Shown: positions 21,308 to 33,152 of the stretch, piece by piece | Layout: every line of letters begins with the position of its first letter | Numbering within the stretch: the first letter of the stretch is position 1 | Source: Lenzites betulinus | Lineage: Eukaryota > Basidiomycota > Agaricomycetes > Polyporales > Polyporaceae | Assembly (NCBI GenBank): GCA_022264855.1 | Contig: JABYQU010000055.1 | Span: 124,001-188,000 of the forward strand | DNA length: 64,000 bases | Direction of reading: 5' to 3' | Notes under the pieces: generated by a model | Databases searched by the model: none | Seen by the model: the letters and a program-made list of their open reading frames with translations, nothing else | What the model was told of the DNA's origin: nothing | Made by a program: the position numbers and the translations under genes

Positions 21308-23081
21308 TCAAAAGAAAATAATTTGGTCTTTGAAGTTCACATCATCCACGATGCCATGAAACTGTAACACGTATTCCGCCATCGTATCCTTGAACTCGGG
21401 CATGGCACCCGAGGGCACAAAAACGCGAAGGCTATCCAGGGATAGACCCCATTTGGCACGTTGTACCAAGCAGCGACGGATGGCGGCGAAGAGAGTCTCC
21501 TCATCTTCAGCAAGAAGAGCGCCTTGATAGCCGATGTGCTTCAGTCGCAGGCAGAGTGGCGATGGTGCATCCGGATCGCCGGGAAGACGCCTTTCGAGTC
21601 CGGCTGACAGCGCCGTCCAGAAGGCGAGGACAGTGGTCTTTCCATGCAGCGTGATACGCTCGAGGTCCGGGAATGATTTGAGAAGGGTTTCCCAATACTC
21701 CTGGTCTACATTGGCGCAGAGTCTCCCGAGTTGGAGGTCTGTGAGGGGAGATTGGCCAAAGACGTCGATGAGGCCTGACACGCAGCGGTGAAGACGATCT
21801 TCCCAGCGTTCTTCGTCAAACGAGAGCGACATCGAGAAGGTGGGCAGGCGATCCGAGGTGCTGGGGAATGCGTAAACCTCGTAGAACCTGGACGTGATGT
21901 TCACGGTCACCCTCCGTAACGAGCCTCGGAGCGCCGGGAGGGACTCATAGAGAACGGGAGCAGAAGGCAGAAGGGTGGGGAGAGTGTATGTCGCCTCGTC
22001 CGCGAACGACTCAATTTTGCTGCTGATGTAGACGCTAGCATTTGTCGGCAGACGCAGACGCGTCAGGAAGGCGGCGCAAAGCGGAGCAGGACGTGCAGCC
22101 ACTTCGAGTCGAGTGAGCCGAGATAAGCTTGCTGAAGGCTGGCAGCTGAGCGTCGAGAGGGAAGCACCACCTATCAGCCCCTCGAGGAAATCCATAAGCG
22201 TGAGATGCTCCAGACGCCAACTAGACGCCAGCGCCGCGATGAACTGGTCTATGGAGAGGCTTGACGAGCCTCCAGTCATGTGCAGTACGCGAAGATTTGA
22301 GAGAACTTGCATGTCGGAAAGAACGCCGTGGCGGAGGCGGAGCGTGTGGAGGAGAGGAAGCCGAGAGTGGGTGAGATTGAGGTCGTTCGAAGTGGTATCC
22401 AGTTCATCCTCAGTGGCATTAAGTAATAGGCGCAAATCCTCGAGGGCGTGCATGTTGGCGGCGCGTAGCTTGAACACAATGTCCGACCACGGGCTATATA
22501 GGAAGAAGTGCACCTCCAGCCTGCGCAGACGATGCCCATGGAGGGAAAACATGGCCTCCACAATCTCCAGCGGGAATTCGAAGGAAAAGAACGAAACATC
22601 AAGGGTCGTATTTCGAGAGCGTTCCAAGCATAATGCAAGCCACGAAGAGCACCGGTATACATCTATTTGACGCCACAGGCCCGGTGTTGCGCATGCGACC
22701 GCGTTCCAATACCGAAATACGAGTCTGAGCTTGGTCCATTCAGCGCTCGCATAGACGCGAGTGTCATCCAAGCCTGGACAATTTTCGGCAGAGTACTGGG
22801 TGAATATCTCGAGGATGATCTCTGGGGGTAAACGGCAGATTGTGAGGGTAGCGTTCCATTGGGCGTAGAGTGTCTGTTGTTCTCGTTTGAGGCCGGAGAT
22901 CTGTTTCTCGATCTGGGTCAACCGTGGGGCTAATTCACGACGAATAGCATCTTGAGGGGTAGAGTCACGCGATTCGATGTCTCCTCGCAAGGAGTCTGGC
23001 GTTCCAGTAAGTCCACTAGAGAGTCTTCCTACGACTTGACACACTGGTACACTCACCGCTGTACGGAGTCGACTTGGTCAT
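21308..23081 (-). CDS. F-box / leucine-rich-repeat-like protein, copy B
   Basis: Exon 1 (23081-23057) and exon 2 (22995-21308) give 570 residues, one more than copy A. The order is the same: coiled-coil-like LTQIEKQISGLKREQQ, F-box CRLPPEIILEIFTQY, then a Leu-rich solenoid. Similarity to copy A is uneven: near-identical around 22205-22394 but only moderate elsewhere, with the middle of the solenoid strongly diverged. The gene is inverted relative to copy A, with the amine oxidase between them. The first-intron acceptor was chosen at 22996 because the nearer in-frame one would leave an intron of only 28 nt. Role as an SCF substrate adaptor is inferred from the family; the target is unknown. 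Confidence 0.8.
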
Positions 23082-25118
23082 ACTAGTACTTGCTATACAT
23101 CGATATAGCCTTCGCAACTGCTAGTGACATTATCAATTAAACTGGCTCATCTAGTAATTTGGCGACGAGAAGTCGCTGAAATAGATGAGCTCACCCCGTG
23201 AGTACTGCTCCGTGGCAGTCGGCCAGTGCAGTCAAAGGGGAAGTTGCAAGGAGTGAGTGAGGCTCTTCGCTAGAAAAGGTGAGGCGCCGGAATTCGATTA
23301 AATGTATACCACAATATAATTTGTACGTAGCAAATTACTATAGTTTAGTAGTAGCAGTACTTACTACTAGAAACCTTGACGATGGTATATGATACAAAAT
23401 TTGGCCTGATCTCCGCCATTCACGATTGCATGTAGTCTCCCCTAGGCAAACGAAGGTGATCTTTTTGAGGGGGGGAGGACGATCAATGTGCACATCGTCC
23501 ACCTCGGCTAGCGTGCAAGCTGATCTTTTCAGAATATCTTGCCGACAGCATTGGCACTGGCAGCAGCTAGTATGGATTCCCTCCAGAAAGTCTCACCACT
23601 GTCCAGATCGGCGAAAGCTGGCATGACAAACAGCCTGAGTATCGATGTTCTACTAGTGTTTCAGTCCTCACCGAGGCCGAGTGTGACCAGTGCAATGAGC
23701 GTGTCTGATTCATGACAGACAGGTCTCCGATGCCTTTGCTCGCCACGATGTCATTATTTGCGCTGTGCAGATAAAATATGGGTCGAGTTCCCAGACAACA
23801 TAGTCGAAGGCAAGCTAACCCCGTATCTTCGAGCAACATCCAACATCATCCCACTAGGCATCGTTGACTTTTCTTGGCAAGTACGTACTCACAGTTGCTA
23901 ATTCAGTCCTCGGATATATATTCGCTTTGGCTAGTGAGACTCCACGAAATAATGCGACCGGCGGTATCCGATCCTTTCTCGCGGTGCTGCGAGTCTAATT
24001 GCCTATGCTGACGCGCCCACAACAGCGTCCTCCCCATGAGCCAAGGTAGAGTGTATTTCCGTCCATATTTGGCGGGGAATTAAACCATCGCTTATTGTAT
24101 GGGTGTGGTAACCGCATTCCCATGTTACAGCCTGACTGAACGGGCGGCGAAGATAGGCGTTTATGCGGAGAAGGTGCGGACCAGCACTCAGCAGTTCCGA
24201 CGTTGACAGAAGCCTCCGCGCAAGTCGTTCACACAAACGCGCTCTTCCCCAGCACAGCCATCTCGCCCGCCCGGATGGAGTAGCCTCGGGAGCACCGTCT
24301 GCGAAGCCCGCTGCTGGCAACCGCGGGACACGAATTCCGTCCAGTAATCTCGGCGACGCCGAAGCGCAGCTCGCGGCGCGCGGGGCGACGCGAGGGCAGC
24401 GCGAAGGCCCCAACGCCCGTGCGCCTGCGCGCGCGCATCCTCCGCCGAAGGCGTACGGCATGCACACAACGCATGCCCTCCGCGTGCACGCCGTCTGTGG
24501 CATTAGTGTGGAATGTGACCATTTCCGTGGCGGACGGGCGGTGCGTGGGGAAGTGCGGCGCACCTCGAGGTCGTCCGCATTCCACACCTTCCCAGACGGC
24601 GCAATCAAGGGCCTGTTACCGCGTGCAGAAGATCTCCTCGATCGGCTCTCTCGAGACGCGTGCGTCCAAATACGGAGGGCGGGGCAGTCCTGTTGCCGTT
24701 TCCTGGATGGACCGCGAAGGGCGGTCGGGCAGCTGTCACGGAGAGTATGATACCAGCGAGCCTGCCTGCGTCGCTCAAGAAATATGCTACATAGCTTACA
24801 AGGAGCCAAGTCCTATACAACCACAACACCCATGGGATGCGTACAGCTGTTCGGAAATAGGGTAGATATCTACCGCGGGTATACACGCAAACAGCGGTGC
24901 CAGAGCGTCGTAACGTACCCACCCTTCGAGCACCGATACCTATACCTATACCTATACCTAGAGACCGAGAGAAACAGAGTGGGATCAGGAGACGTACGGG
25001 GAATAATGCACATACACCGGCGACCATGAGGGAGAAGAGGGCATTGACACAGCACCGAGAGAGGATTTGATAGCATGGCGACAGACGAAGAACCGAATCA
25101 ACTTGCGGGTGGGTATCG
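23082..25118. other. Gene-poor interval
   Basis: About 2 kb without a recognisable gene. 23082-24000 is AT-rich and holds the F-box copy B promoter. 24100-24770 is GC-rich and open on both strands; I regard those frames as compositional, since none shows a domain or plausible introns. A hexamer repeat lies at 24937-24960. Confidence 0.5.
24937..24960. repeat. Hexamer tandem repeat (TACCTA x4)
   Basis: Four uninterrupted copies of the six-base unit TACCTA. It is a simple microsatellite with no visible function. Confidence 0.9.
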
Positions 25119-27556
25119 TTATGTGGAGTACCACTGTCCCTGTGGTGGGAGGTAGTCCGGGATGGGTGTCGTATACCCGCCCGAGCCTCCGCCGTATTGC
25201 CATTGGCCGCCATCTGCGTGCCCCCCGGCAAATTCGCCGCCCAGATGGATGCCGTTCGCATAGAGCGGGTAGCCAGTCTCCTGGGAGGCAGGCAGCGAGT
25301 GGCCCTGAGGCGGAGACATGGAGGGGTAATAGAGGTTGTCAGAAGACAGTGACTCGTGTTGAGCGTACATAGAGTTATTCATCGATGGCTGCATTGTCTG
25401 CACAACCCCACATAGCGCGGGGGTCATGCTTGCCTGCAGCGCGCCGGAGCGGAGGACCTCCGCCATGTCCGCGTCGGATTTGGCGACAATCTCAGGCGTG
25501 ATGATGAACGGCTGGTCCTCCGAGTTCTCCGGCAGACGTACGGGCGCGGTCATTGACAACGGCGTCGCGGCCGCGCTGCTTGGTGGGGAACTCCCGTACG
25601 CGAAGTCGCTGTATTGACGCGAGGTGTCACTGAACCCCGACGCAGATGTGTGGCTGGGACTGGGCGCAGACGCCGACGAGGTAGGGGAGGTGCCAACCGA
25701 GCCCTGCTGGGACCATTGTGGAGCACTTTGTGGGACACGTGAATAGAAGTACGTTGGCGAGGAGGTCAACTGCGGATCCTGGGGTGGCGACGCCGGATAT
25801 GGCGCATGGCTCTCCGCGGGGTGGGATGTCATAGCGGAGTGCATCGCGTACGCGCGTGCGTCCGCGGAGCCCGCATTATGGGCGGCGTATGGATCATGCA
25901 TCTCCGCTGAGCCCATGGACCCGTCTTGCTGTGTGCGGCCGTTGGTACCGAAGTCGGGGAGGCGCGGCGTCATAGACGCGAGGCTCTGCAGTGCCGCTAG
26001 CGTGCCGGATGGGGTCGTGGCCGTAGGCGACGACGGCGACGACGAAACGAGCGGAGCAATCGGCAGCCAGGGTCCCCGGCGACGCGCCCGCCGGTCGTCG
26101 TTGTTCGTGCGCACGACAAGCGATGCCGACGGCAACTGGTCAGCAGAATGGCGTCTGGGCGGTGACTGGGCGTCGGAGACGAGCACCTGTGGCTCAGGGG
26201 CGTGCGCGCCGTCGAACGACGGGTAGTTATATATGCCAGACTGCGGAACCTCCAGACGAGGCAATATGGGCCTCCCAGCCATGGAAAAGTGGAGGTCCGA
26301 GTAGCTTTTTTTCGGCGCCTTGACACCGTAGCTCTTCTTCTTCGTTAGTCCGTGCATTTGCTGGAGATAAGTGACGAGACTGCCGCCACCGCCGCCTTCG
26401 GGAGGTGAGTTCGACGACTCGGAGCCGCGTCCTCGGCTCCGGGGCGCGGTCGGAGACGTAGACGTCTTACGATGCTGGGGAGAAGTGGCCGGAGGCGAGT
26501 CCTGCGTCGGAGGCGTGCCCGGACAGGGAGACGTCATGGATATCGGAGGCGAAGGACTCGGGTTCCCATAGCGACCTTGCTGAATACCGTTTGATATCAG
26601 AGGCATGTGTGCGGCGACTGCACGGAAGAACCCTGGTTAGGATGTACGAAGTAGTATGACCTACCGCAAGTCGCCGTGCTTACCAGCGCTGCGAACATAT
26701 TGTGGCCTGCCAGATAGGCGGACGGAAAACTTCCGGGAGTCACAGAACCACGCAGGAACTTCTGAGTTACTCTGGAGTTGCAGCTGGGAAGACTGTATTG
26801 AGAAGACGAACTAGGTCAGTGCTCGAAGATGCGCACCGATCTCTTGAATAGCTCGTGGTACGTGCGCATTTCAGCGCCGATATTGAGGATGACATGGAGA
26901 CGTATGTATTCCTGCCAATCAAGGAGGAATCAGCCCAGCACGCTACGCTTTGCAGCGAGCACGGGGCGTCGTACCTGCTTGAGAACGAGCGCGATATCGT
27001 CCCATGGGTCGAATCCGGAGGGAGTTGCCTCGTTCATCGGGCTGGACGTCGGTGGGCCGGTGGCAGCGACGAGAATGAAATGCCGAGTGGCGCTGACGCC
27101 TCTCATCGACGCCCCGAGGATCTGCGTCTCATAAGTAAGTAGTCCTGTCGTAGAGGGCGGCTGAAAAGGCCAACCTTTATTGCGTTCTGGATGGCAGGCG
27201 GCGAGATTTTGCAGCTGGGGCCCTGGCCGAGGACGAGGTCTGGCACGTTACGGCATTGTGCGGCATCCATGATGGGGTACGAGGCGACTGGGGATGGCGA
27301 GGACGCCGTGAGCCATCGCGCTTCGATCTGAATGAACAAGCGGATAATGAGAAGGCGGAGGAGAGGGCGGCAAGAAACGAACCTGGACTGATTGGTCGGC
27401 CGTTCGCAGGTTCTCGAGCAGAATAGGCAGGTACGAGTCTCGGACGTCGGGCCACTTGGCCGCCATCTGCGCAGAGTCCTCGACGAGGACGAGGACGGAG
27501 AGCGCGTCCCCAGTCATGGCGGGCTTGGAGAACGGGAACGAGTGCGGAGAGGTCAT
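25119..27556 (-). CDS. Med25-type VWA domain protein, putative Mediator subunit
   Basis: Six exons (27556-27383, 27327-27175, 27127-26975, 26911-26837, 26792-26684, 26617-25119) give 720 residues. The N-terminal ~185 residues form a von Willebrand A-like fold. The opening strand VLVLVEDSAQM is followed by a helix (WPDVRDSYLPILLENLR), then QIEARWLTAS, TRHFILVAATGPP and FDPWDDIALVLKQ. The MIDAS Asp-x-Ser-x-Ser pattern is not intact, as expected of the Med25 VWA group that binds Mediator rather than metal ligands. A short segment with RLSGRPQYVRSA links to a long Ser/Pro/Gly/Gln-rich tail (about 230-720), likely disordered. Med25 connects activators to RNA polymerase II. The VWA fold is well supported; membership of Mediator is inference from resemblance. 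Confidence 0.72.
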
Positions 27557-27922
27557 GCTGGGCGAGCACTCGGGGACGAAGAATCCCGGGCGGGACCTGC
27601 AGGGGGGAGAGGCGCTCGAATCAGGACAGAACGGTCCAGAGGGATGACATGGACGCGGGATGGTGAGAACGATGATAAGGCAAACTGTATACCGTTATAG
27701 GTCCCAATGTCGGACTTTCTAATATATCTTAGCCCGCGCAATAGTGAGCAATTTGCCTTCCGGACGCGCTCGCTAAACCTTCCTGCCCGGTTCGTGGAGC
27801 AGATCCTGCGTGCACGATGTTCCAGCGGAACGTTTAAAGCTTCATGGCATCCTCCGCGTGTTCGCCTCGCTCGGTGCGCCGCTCGTCGCGCGCGGGCTCG
27901 GGCTCGGGCTCGGGCGGCCGCC
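27557..27922. other. Short intergenic region with GGGCTC hexamer repeat
   Basis: It lies between the VWA gene's start and the left end of the giant palindrome. It includes about four copies of GGGCTC near 27894-27916. No gene was recognised. Confidence 0.5.
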
Positions 27923-30570
27923 GCCACCGCAGGCAGGGCCCCCATGTATCTCTTAGATAGGTTGATCGCTCGTGGGAAACTCATCTGAGAGATACTCTCC
28001 CACCTAGCGCGTTAAGCCCTGTCATCCCAATCGGGACGCAAAGTTTCAAGCCTCCCGCTTCTTAATTTCAGTCGTTTTCCCAGTACTCCCCGGGTGCAGG
28101 ATACTGATGTAAGAGGCATCGCAAGCCGCAAAAACGTCTATATCAGTGCCCAATAAATCGTGAGTAATTTACAAGACAGCCAAAACAGCCCTACATGCAG
28201 GTGAAGCTTTGTAAATGGCCCCCTTTTGCCCTATAACGCTCTGCAAACATTGTTCAAAAGCTTCCGACAAATGTTAAATCTAACGTTTTACACGAGTTTC
28301 AGTTGAACAATCCACGAAACCTTTGTACAAATGTTCACACGAACGTTTGAATGAATGTCAGATAAAACGTCAGTCAAACTGTTTAGACAAATATCCGAAT
28401 AAACCTTCAAACGAACGTTTGCGCAAACGTTTGCGGGCGCTCCCTGCCGTCGGGATGCCGCCGCACGCAGCGTTCGGGATACCGTGTACGCCGTCGTGGA
28501 CGGTGCCGACGTCTAGCGCCCGCGCGCCCTCCCGTACTCGCCGTCCGTATATGGTAACAGGCTCCTCCATCCCGCGACCTCCCCTTACCGGCACGGCTCT
28601 GGCTCGCCCATTTTCCCTTCGAATACATCGTTTCTTTTTTCATCTGGTGCGCGTTATGTACAGCTATCTACCTAGGCGTTCCGAAGACTATATTCTTAGT
28701 ATCACTGCCAATACAAACAATATATCGGAGCTATAGACATCTGGAGTACAAAACAACATACCACTCTGGCAGAATGGGTATATAAAATACAAAAACAGTG
28801 CCCCAATGTGCCTCAATGCTCTAGCAATGCAAAAAACCATTTTGCGCGATCTTACGCTCACCGGAGACAAAGATATAGTTCACTCTTTGAAGACATAACA
28901 TACCTCAAGAGCCGACCATGTACCGACTGCCCCTGACTGGCGCGTTGCAAACAAACTGAGTACATCACTTCTATGTGAGGTCAGTACGATGTGAGGCCTG
29001 TACCGTGCCCCCGCCACGATGTTGAGTGGTAGATTAGGTGATATGTTTTGAAAGGTATGTTTTCAGTAGTAATTCGCACATATCATGCGTAGATCGTAGT
29101 TGACGCTTCACAAACAAACACCGTTCGATAGCGCTACCCAATACGCACAGAATGCGCTACTTCTGGTGTATCTACGGTAAAATCCGGCTACGCTACAGCG
29201 GAAATACCCCGGAAGTGTCCAGTTCATGCAGAAGTTGAGCTTCATTTCGATGCCTTGAAATGCCATCTTCCTGCACATTGAGGATTCTCCGAGCATATCT
29301 TGGGATGTTTTGCGGTTACAAACACAAAAAATGGCTTGTTCTGTGCGTACCGCTCGGCGCTATTGAACGACGTTTGTTTTAGCAGCGTCGGCCACGATTT
29401 CCACCTGGTATGTGCAGATTACTGTCAAACATGTAATGTTTCAAACATATCAGCTATTATCTATCTCAAAGTGGCGGCGGGGCGTCGATACTCGTTTTAT
29501 ACATGAAATACATGCTATGCAATCAATATATGCCACTAGTTTTGAACGCGCCAGCCGGGGGAAGCCGGTATAGCACCCACTTTGATGGGCTGCTGTATGC
29601 GGGGAGATACATACGTAGCATCCGTCCAAAGGGGCTTATGGTCGTGTGAAAGAGTTTTAGTGTTTCTCAATGCATTGCGACACATTATCGTGCTCCTTAT
29701 ACATTTTTGCGACACATTTCATTGGAGCCACATAATATTCCATACTCTAGGTGGTTATGTTTCCAGAACATTGCAAAGATCCATCCCAATAGAATACAAA
29801 CGAACGCCGGAACACATTCTGTGGGTATCTGTACATAACGCGCACCAGATGAAAAAAGAAACGATGTATTCGAAGGGAAAATGGGCGAGCCAGAGCCGTG
29901 CCGGTAAGGGGAGGTCGCGGGATGGAGGAGCCTGTTACCATATACGGACGGCGAGTACGGGAGGGCGCGCGGGCGCTAGACGTCGGCACCGTCCACGACG
30001 GCGTACACGGTATCCCGAACGCTGCGTGCGGCGGCATCCCGACGGCATGGAGCGCCCGCAAACGTTTGCGCAAACGTTCGTTTGAAGGTTTATTCGGATA
30101 TTTGTCTAAACAGTTTGACTGACGTTTTATCTGACATTCATTCAAACGTTCGTGTGAACATTCGTACAAAGGTTTCGTGGATTGTTCAACTGAAACTCGT
30201 GTAAAACGTTAGATTTAACACTTGTCGGAAGCTTTTGAACAATGTTTGCAGAGCGTCATGGGGCAAAAGGGGGCCATTTACAAGGCTTCACCTGCGCGTA
30301 GGGCAGTTTTGGCTATCTTGTAAATTACTTACAGTGCACCGGGCACTAATATAAGTATTTGTGCGGCCCAGGACGCCCATTACACGAACATCCTCCACCT
30401 GGGGAGTACTGGGGAAATGACCGGAATTCAGAAGCGGGAGGCTTGGAAACTCTGTGTCCCGATTTGGATGACAGGCCCTCAAGCGCTCGGAGACAGTGTA
30501 TCCCTTAGGTGACTTTCCCACGAGCGATCAACCTATCTAAGAGATACATGGGGGCCCTGCCTTAGGTGGC
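27923..30570. repeat. 2.65-kb imperfect palindrome (foldback element)
   Basis: The two halves are inverted copies with a fixed pairing sum of about 58493, placing the centre near 29246. Example pairs are 27931 with 30562, 28331 with 30162, and 29123 with 29368. Divergence is banded. Outer arms (about 27923-28190 and 30303-30570) are roughly three-quarters to four-fifths identical by eye. Middle arms (about 28240-28672 and 29821-30253) are almost identical, with only a few differences noted. The central ~1.1 kb pairs weakly but recognisably. Both ends carry GCCACC-nn-AGGCAGGGCCCCC. Each arm contains the same open frame of about 137-140 codons, with no known domain. No transposase and no clear target duplication were seen. 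It could be a fold-back transposon, a diverged head-to-head duplication or a hairpin-RNA locus. Confidence 0.88.
28240..28436. repeat. Cluster of AAACGTT-type motifs in the left palindrome arm
   Basis: Degenerate variants of CAAACGTTTG (CAAACATTG, CAAATGTTA, GAACGTTTGA, CAAATGTTC) recur every 15-35 bases. They end in the perfect palindrome CGTTTGCGCAAACG near 28415-28430. The mirror copy lies at about 30057-30253. Sub-terminal motif clusters of this kind are typical of transposase-binding regions, which makes a mobile origin plausible but not shown. Confidence 0.6.
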
Positions 30571-31438
30571 CGCCGCCTGCGCCCTCGTCGTCGTCGTCGG
30601 CGTCGCCGCCGGGTCCAGCGTCGAGACGACACGGGCGTGCCGGCGCCCCTCTCTATTATCGCCTCACATCTTCTCTATCCTGTCAATCTGTCCTCCAGCT
30701 TCGGCCGCCGCGTGTTGCCCTTCGCGCGGACCGGTCCCGTGGTAGCTCTGCCTCACAGGGATCCAGGCCTGCCGACCGCTGGGTGGCCGCATCTACCTCG
30801 CCCGAGGAGGCTTGCGTGCACGCCCAGGGAACGACCTCCGCTTCATTTACGCTCATGCTGCCGCCTGGGAGGCTACCAGTCGTGCGTTATGCGGCGGTTT
30901 CTCATGTGTGTCCGCAATTTTCTGCGTATCAACGATGTCCGGTCAGATGGCCCTGCAGAAGCAGCGTTGTGTCCCGGAGCTGTGAAGTTGTGCCCGCTTC
31001 TAGCCTGGCAACAATATGCTCGAGAAAGTAATGGCTCGAGAAGGCCGCCGCTTGTCCGAACCACGTTAGTTCGCGCTCCGCCTCAACATCAAAAGTACCA
31101 CGACGGGGTTAGGGTTAGCGGTAGTATGCATCTTCCGCCTACAGGTATACCTGGCACACCGATTATTCTCATAATCCGTACGTCAGTACTAAAGATATGC
31201 GACCTCCTATCATGCAGCTCTGACGCTCTGCTGTGTAGTGATTCAATCAGGAGGTATTATTACCTGTAGCGCTAATATTTGGTCAATTATTTATGGTCAA
31301 GCGCCATGTTCCGGGTTTCGCTGCAATTTCCCAGAATGGATAGCGCGGGCGCGTTGTTTGCTGCGTGTTCTGCGTCGGCGGAGACCACAACCTCGTCCCT
31401 CACGTTCTTGCGGATTACGCCGTCTGCTGCTCGTCACA
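30571..31438. other. Intergenic region upstream of the Whi2-like gene
   Basis: About 870 bases. The first part carries CGT-trinucleotide-rich sequence. A short TTAGGG-like doublet occurs at 31107-31118. No gene was recognised; the last 100 bases are the presumed leader of the Whi2-like gene. Confidence 0.45.
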
Positions 31439-32602
31439 ATGGCTGCCGTGAATCTCTCCAACTCACCCATCACCCAAGTCTCCCAAACTCCGGTGCAGAC
31501 GAACCTTCAACCCCAGCTCTTGACACGCCTCTTGCTCGACCTACGGGGCAGACGATTCTCGGTGGACCGAGAGAACATCCTCAGCCTTCCTGAATCTGTC
31601 CTGCTCTGCTTGTTTCCGAACGGTCTCGTCCTAAGTCGTCAAAGCGCCGCGTTATCTGATGGAGGAGATAATGATGACTACGAGGAGCTGTATGGGGTGG
31701 ATGTGCGTGACCAGTCATCCCGATCGTGTCCCTGTGCTGACTTGCGCTCTCCGTGATTAGTTCGACCCCGACTGCTTTGAATTCGTCCTCACCTTCTTCC
31801 AACATGCGCGAGAGGAGTTCTACGGTACGGGCAATACCCCGGGCCTCCTCGCGGCCCAGCAGCAGCTCCTAGAGGGTGGCTCACCGACGTCCGATTTCGG
31901 CCCTTCGCCCTCGCAAAATCCGCTGTTGACCAAGCAGGCGATCATCGTGCTGCGTGAGGAGCTCGAGTACTTCTCCATCCCGCCGAAGGACGGCAAGGAG
32001 GCTACCGATGTCCGTGGCATCGCCAACGACGCGCTGCTCGATCTCAAGCGGAAATGTGGCGATTATCTCCTCCATAAGCGGAACATCTTCACCGCGTTGC
32101 AGCGCAACGTGAACAAGGAGAACAACCTTGCGGAACAGCACCTGATTGACATGCTTTGCATGAGGTACGTCCCGCCGTCTACGCTCACTTCGCGAGTACC
32201 CTCCGAGTGGCGCTTACGTCATGGTTACTATCCAGCGGCTTCGACCGTGAGGACGAATGGGGTTACCGAGCAATGGAACCGTCGCGGTGTTGTATATCCT
32301 CCATTGCCCTCGTGCTCCTCAAGACGGGCATAGTGCATACCACCAGCTCTGGGGGCGAGCGGCAAGTCACCGTCGACTATAATCAAATGGCCACTGCCCA
32401 GAAGTTGCTGCTGTTCTGGAGAAAGCCTGCGGTACGTAATTTACCCGCCCGTACGAGGCATGTGGTCCTGACTTTCACACCCTAGCGGAAGTGCTGGTGG
32501 GACGGCATTGAGGTCGACCTTGCGGAGCCCGGCGAACCCGAGCGGGTCATCAAGCTATGGGCACGGAGGGTGTGGACTCTCGAGCTCAGCTTGGTCAGTT
32601 AG
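31439..32602 (+). CDS. Whi2-like BTB/POZ growth-regulation protein
   Basis: Four exons (31439-31702, 31761-32164, 32236-32431, 32486-32602) give 326 residues. Residues about 30-115 form a potassium-channel-tetramerisation-type BTB domain: LLLDLRGRRFSVDRENIL, then LPESVLLCLFPNGLVLS, then VDFDPDCFEFVLTFFQHA. A conserved C-terminal region follows, with NPLLTKQAIIVLREELEYF, LKRKCGDYLLHKRNIF, NKENNLAEQHLIDMLC and EWGYRAMEPSRCCISSIALV. This arrangement matches fungal Whi2, which with a phosphatase partner restrains growth and Ras/TORC1 signalling under nutrient stress. It probably acts as an adaptor in the cytosol; no membrane segment is present. Family assignment is confident; the partner in this fungus is inferred. 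Confidence 0.85.
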
Positions 32603-33152
32603 TCTCCTTTGTTGCATGCCACCTTATTCTAATGCGCCTTTAGGTATGATGATTTACGGACTGACTCCCGTGTCGTTAATCTTTCTTGTGAGATACCCTA
32701 TAGTGACGGATGTACGATACCACTGCATGCCCGAGTTGTCCCAGGCTATCCATCGCTTTTCGACAGCTCTCCCTTCGATCGCCTTTGTCCTCGAGCTCGT
32801 GCTTCATGCTCATTTGGCTAGTCTCGCACGCGTGCCAGGCATCTGGTCCAAAATTGTGAACCAACCGACCGGGAGACATTTGCCAACCTATTATACACGG
32901 GTACAATGTACACGCGCACCGGATGTTGTGACATAAGCGCCAACATGTTGCCGTCGGGTGCTTAGCATACTGGTTTTAACATACAAAACTAAACATTTAC
33001 AACTCGGCTCGGAGTTTTAATTTCTGCTCCGGCTCGATCGCCATTTCGAGCGGACTTGCACTCCTTGTTCCTTCAGCTTTCTTGGACCTACACTACGGCG
33101 ACGCAGGCCAATCTGTGCATTTTCTGAGCGGTTCTCTCCAAAATCTACTGCG
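32603..33152. other. Intergenic region
   Basis: About 550 bases holding the 3' end of the Whi2-like gene and the promoter of the LTO1-like gene. No further feature was recognised. Confidence 0.5.

Noticed and set aside
24003..24809. Long open frames on both strands in a GC-rich patch
   Set aside because: Both strands are open at once, composition is extreme and no domain or intron pattern is visible; this is what GC-rich non-coding sequence gives.
28323..28736. 137-codon open frame in the left palindrome arm, repeated in the right arm
   Set aside because: Its first part is simply the AAACGTT motif array read as codons; conservation is at DNA level in both arms and there is no domain, so I do not call it a gene.
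31107..31118. Telomere-like GGGTTAGGGTTA
   Set aside because: Only two units, and similar single units occur near 597 and 5847; too short to indicate an old telomere.
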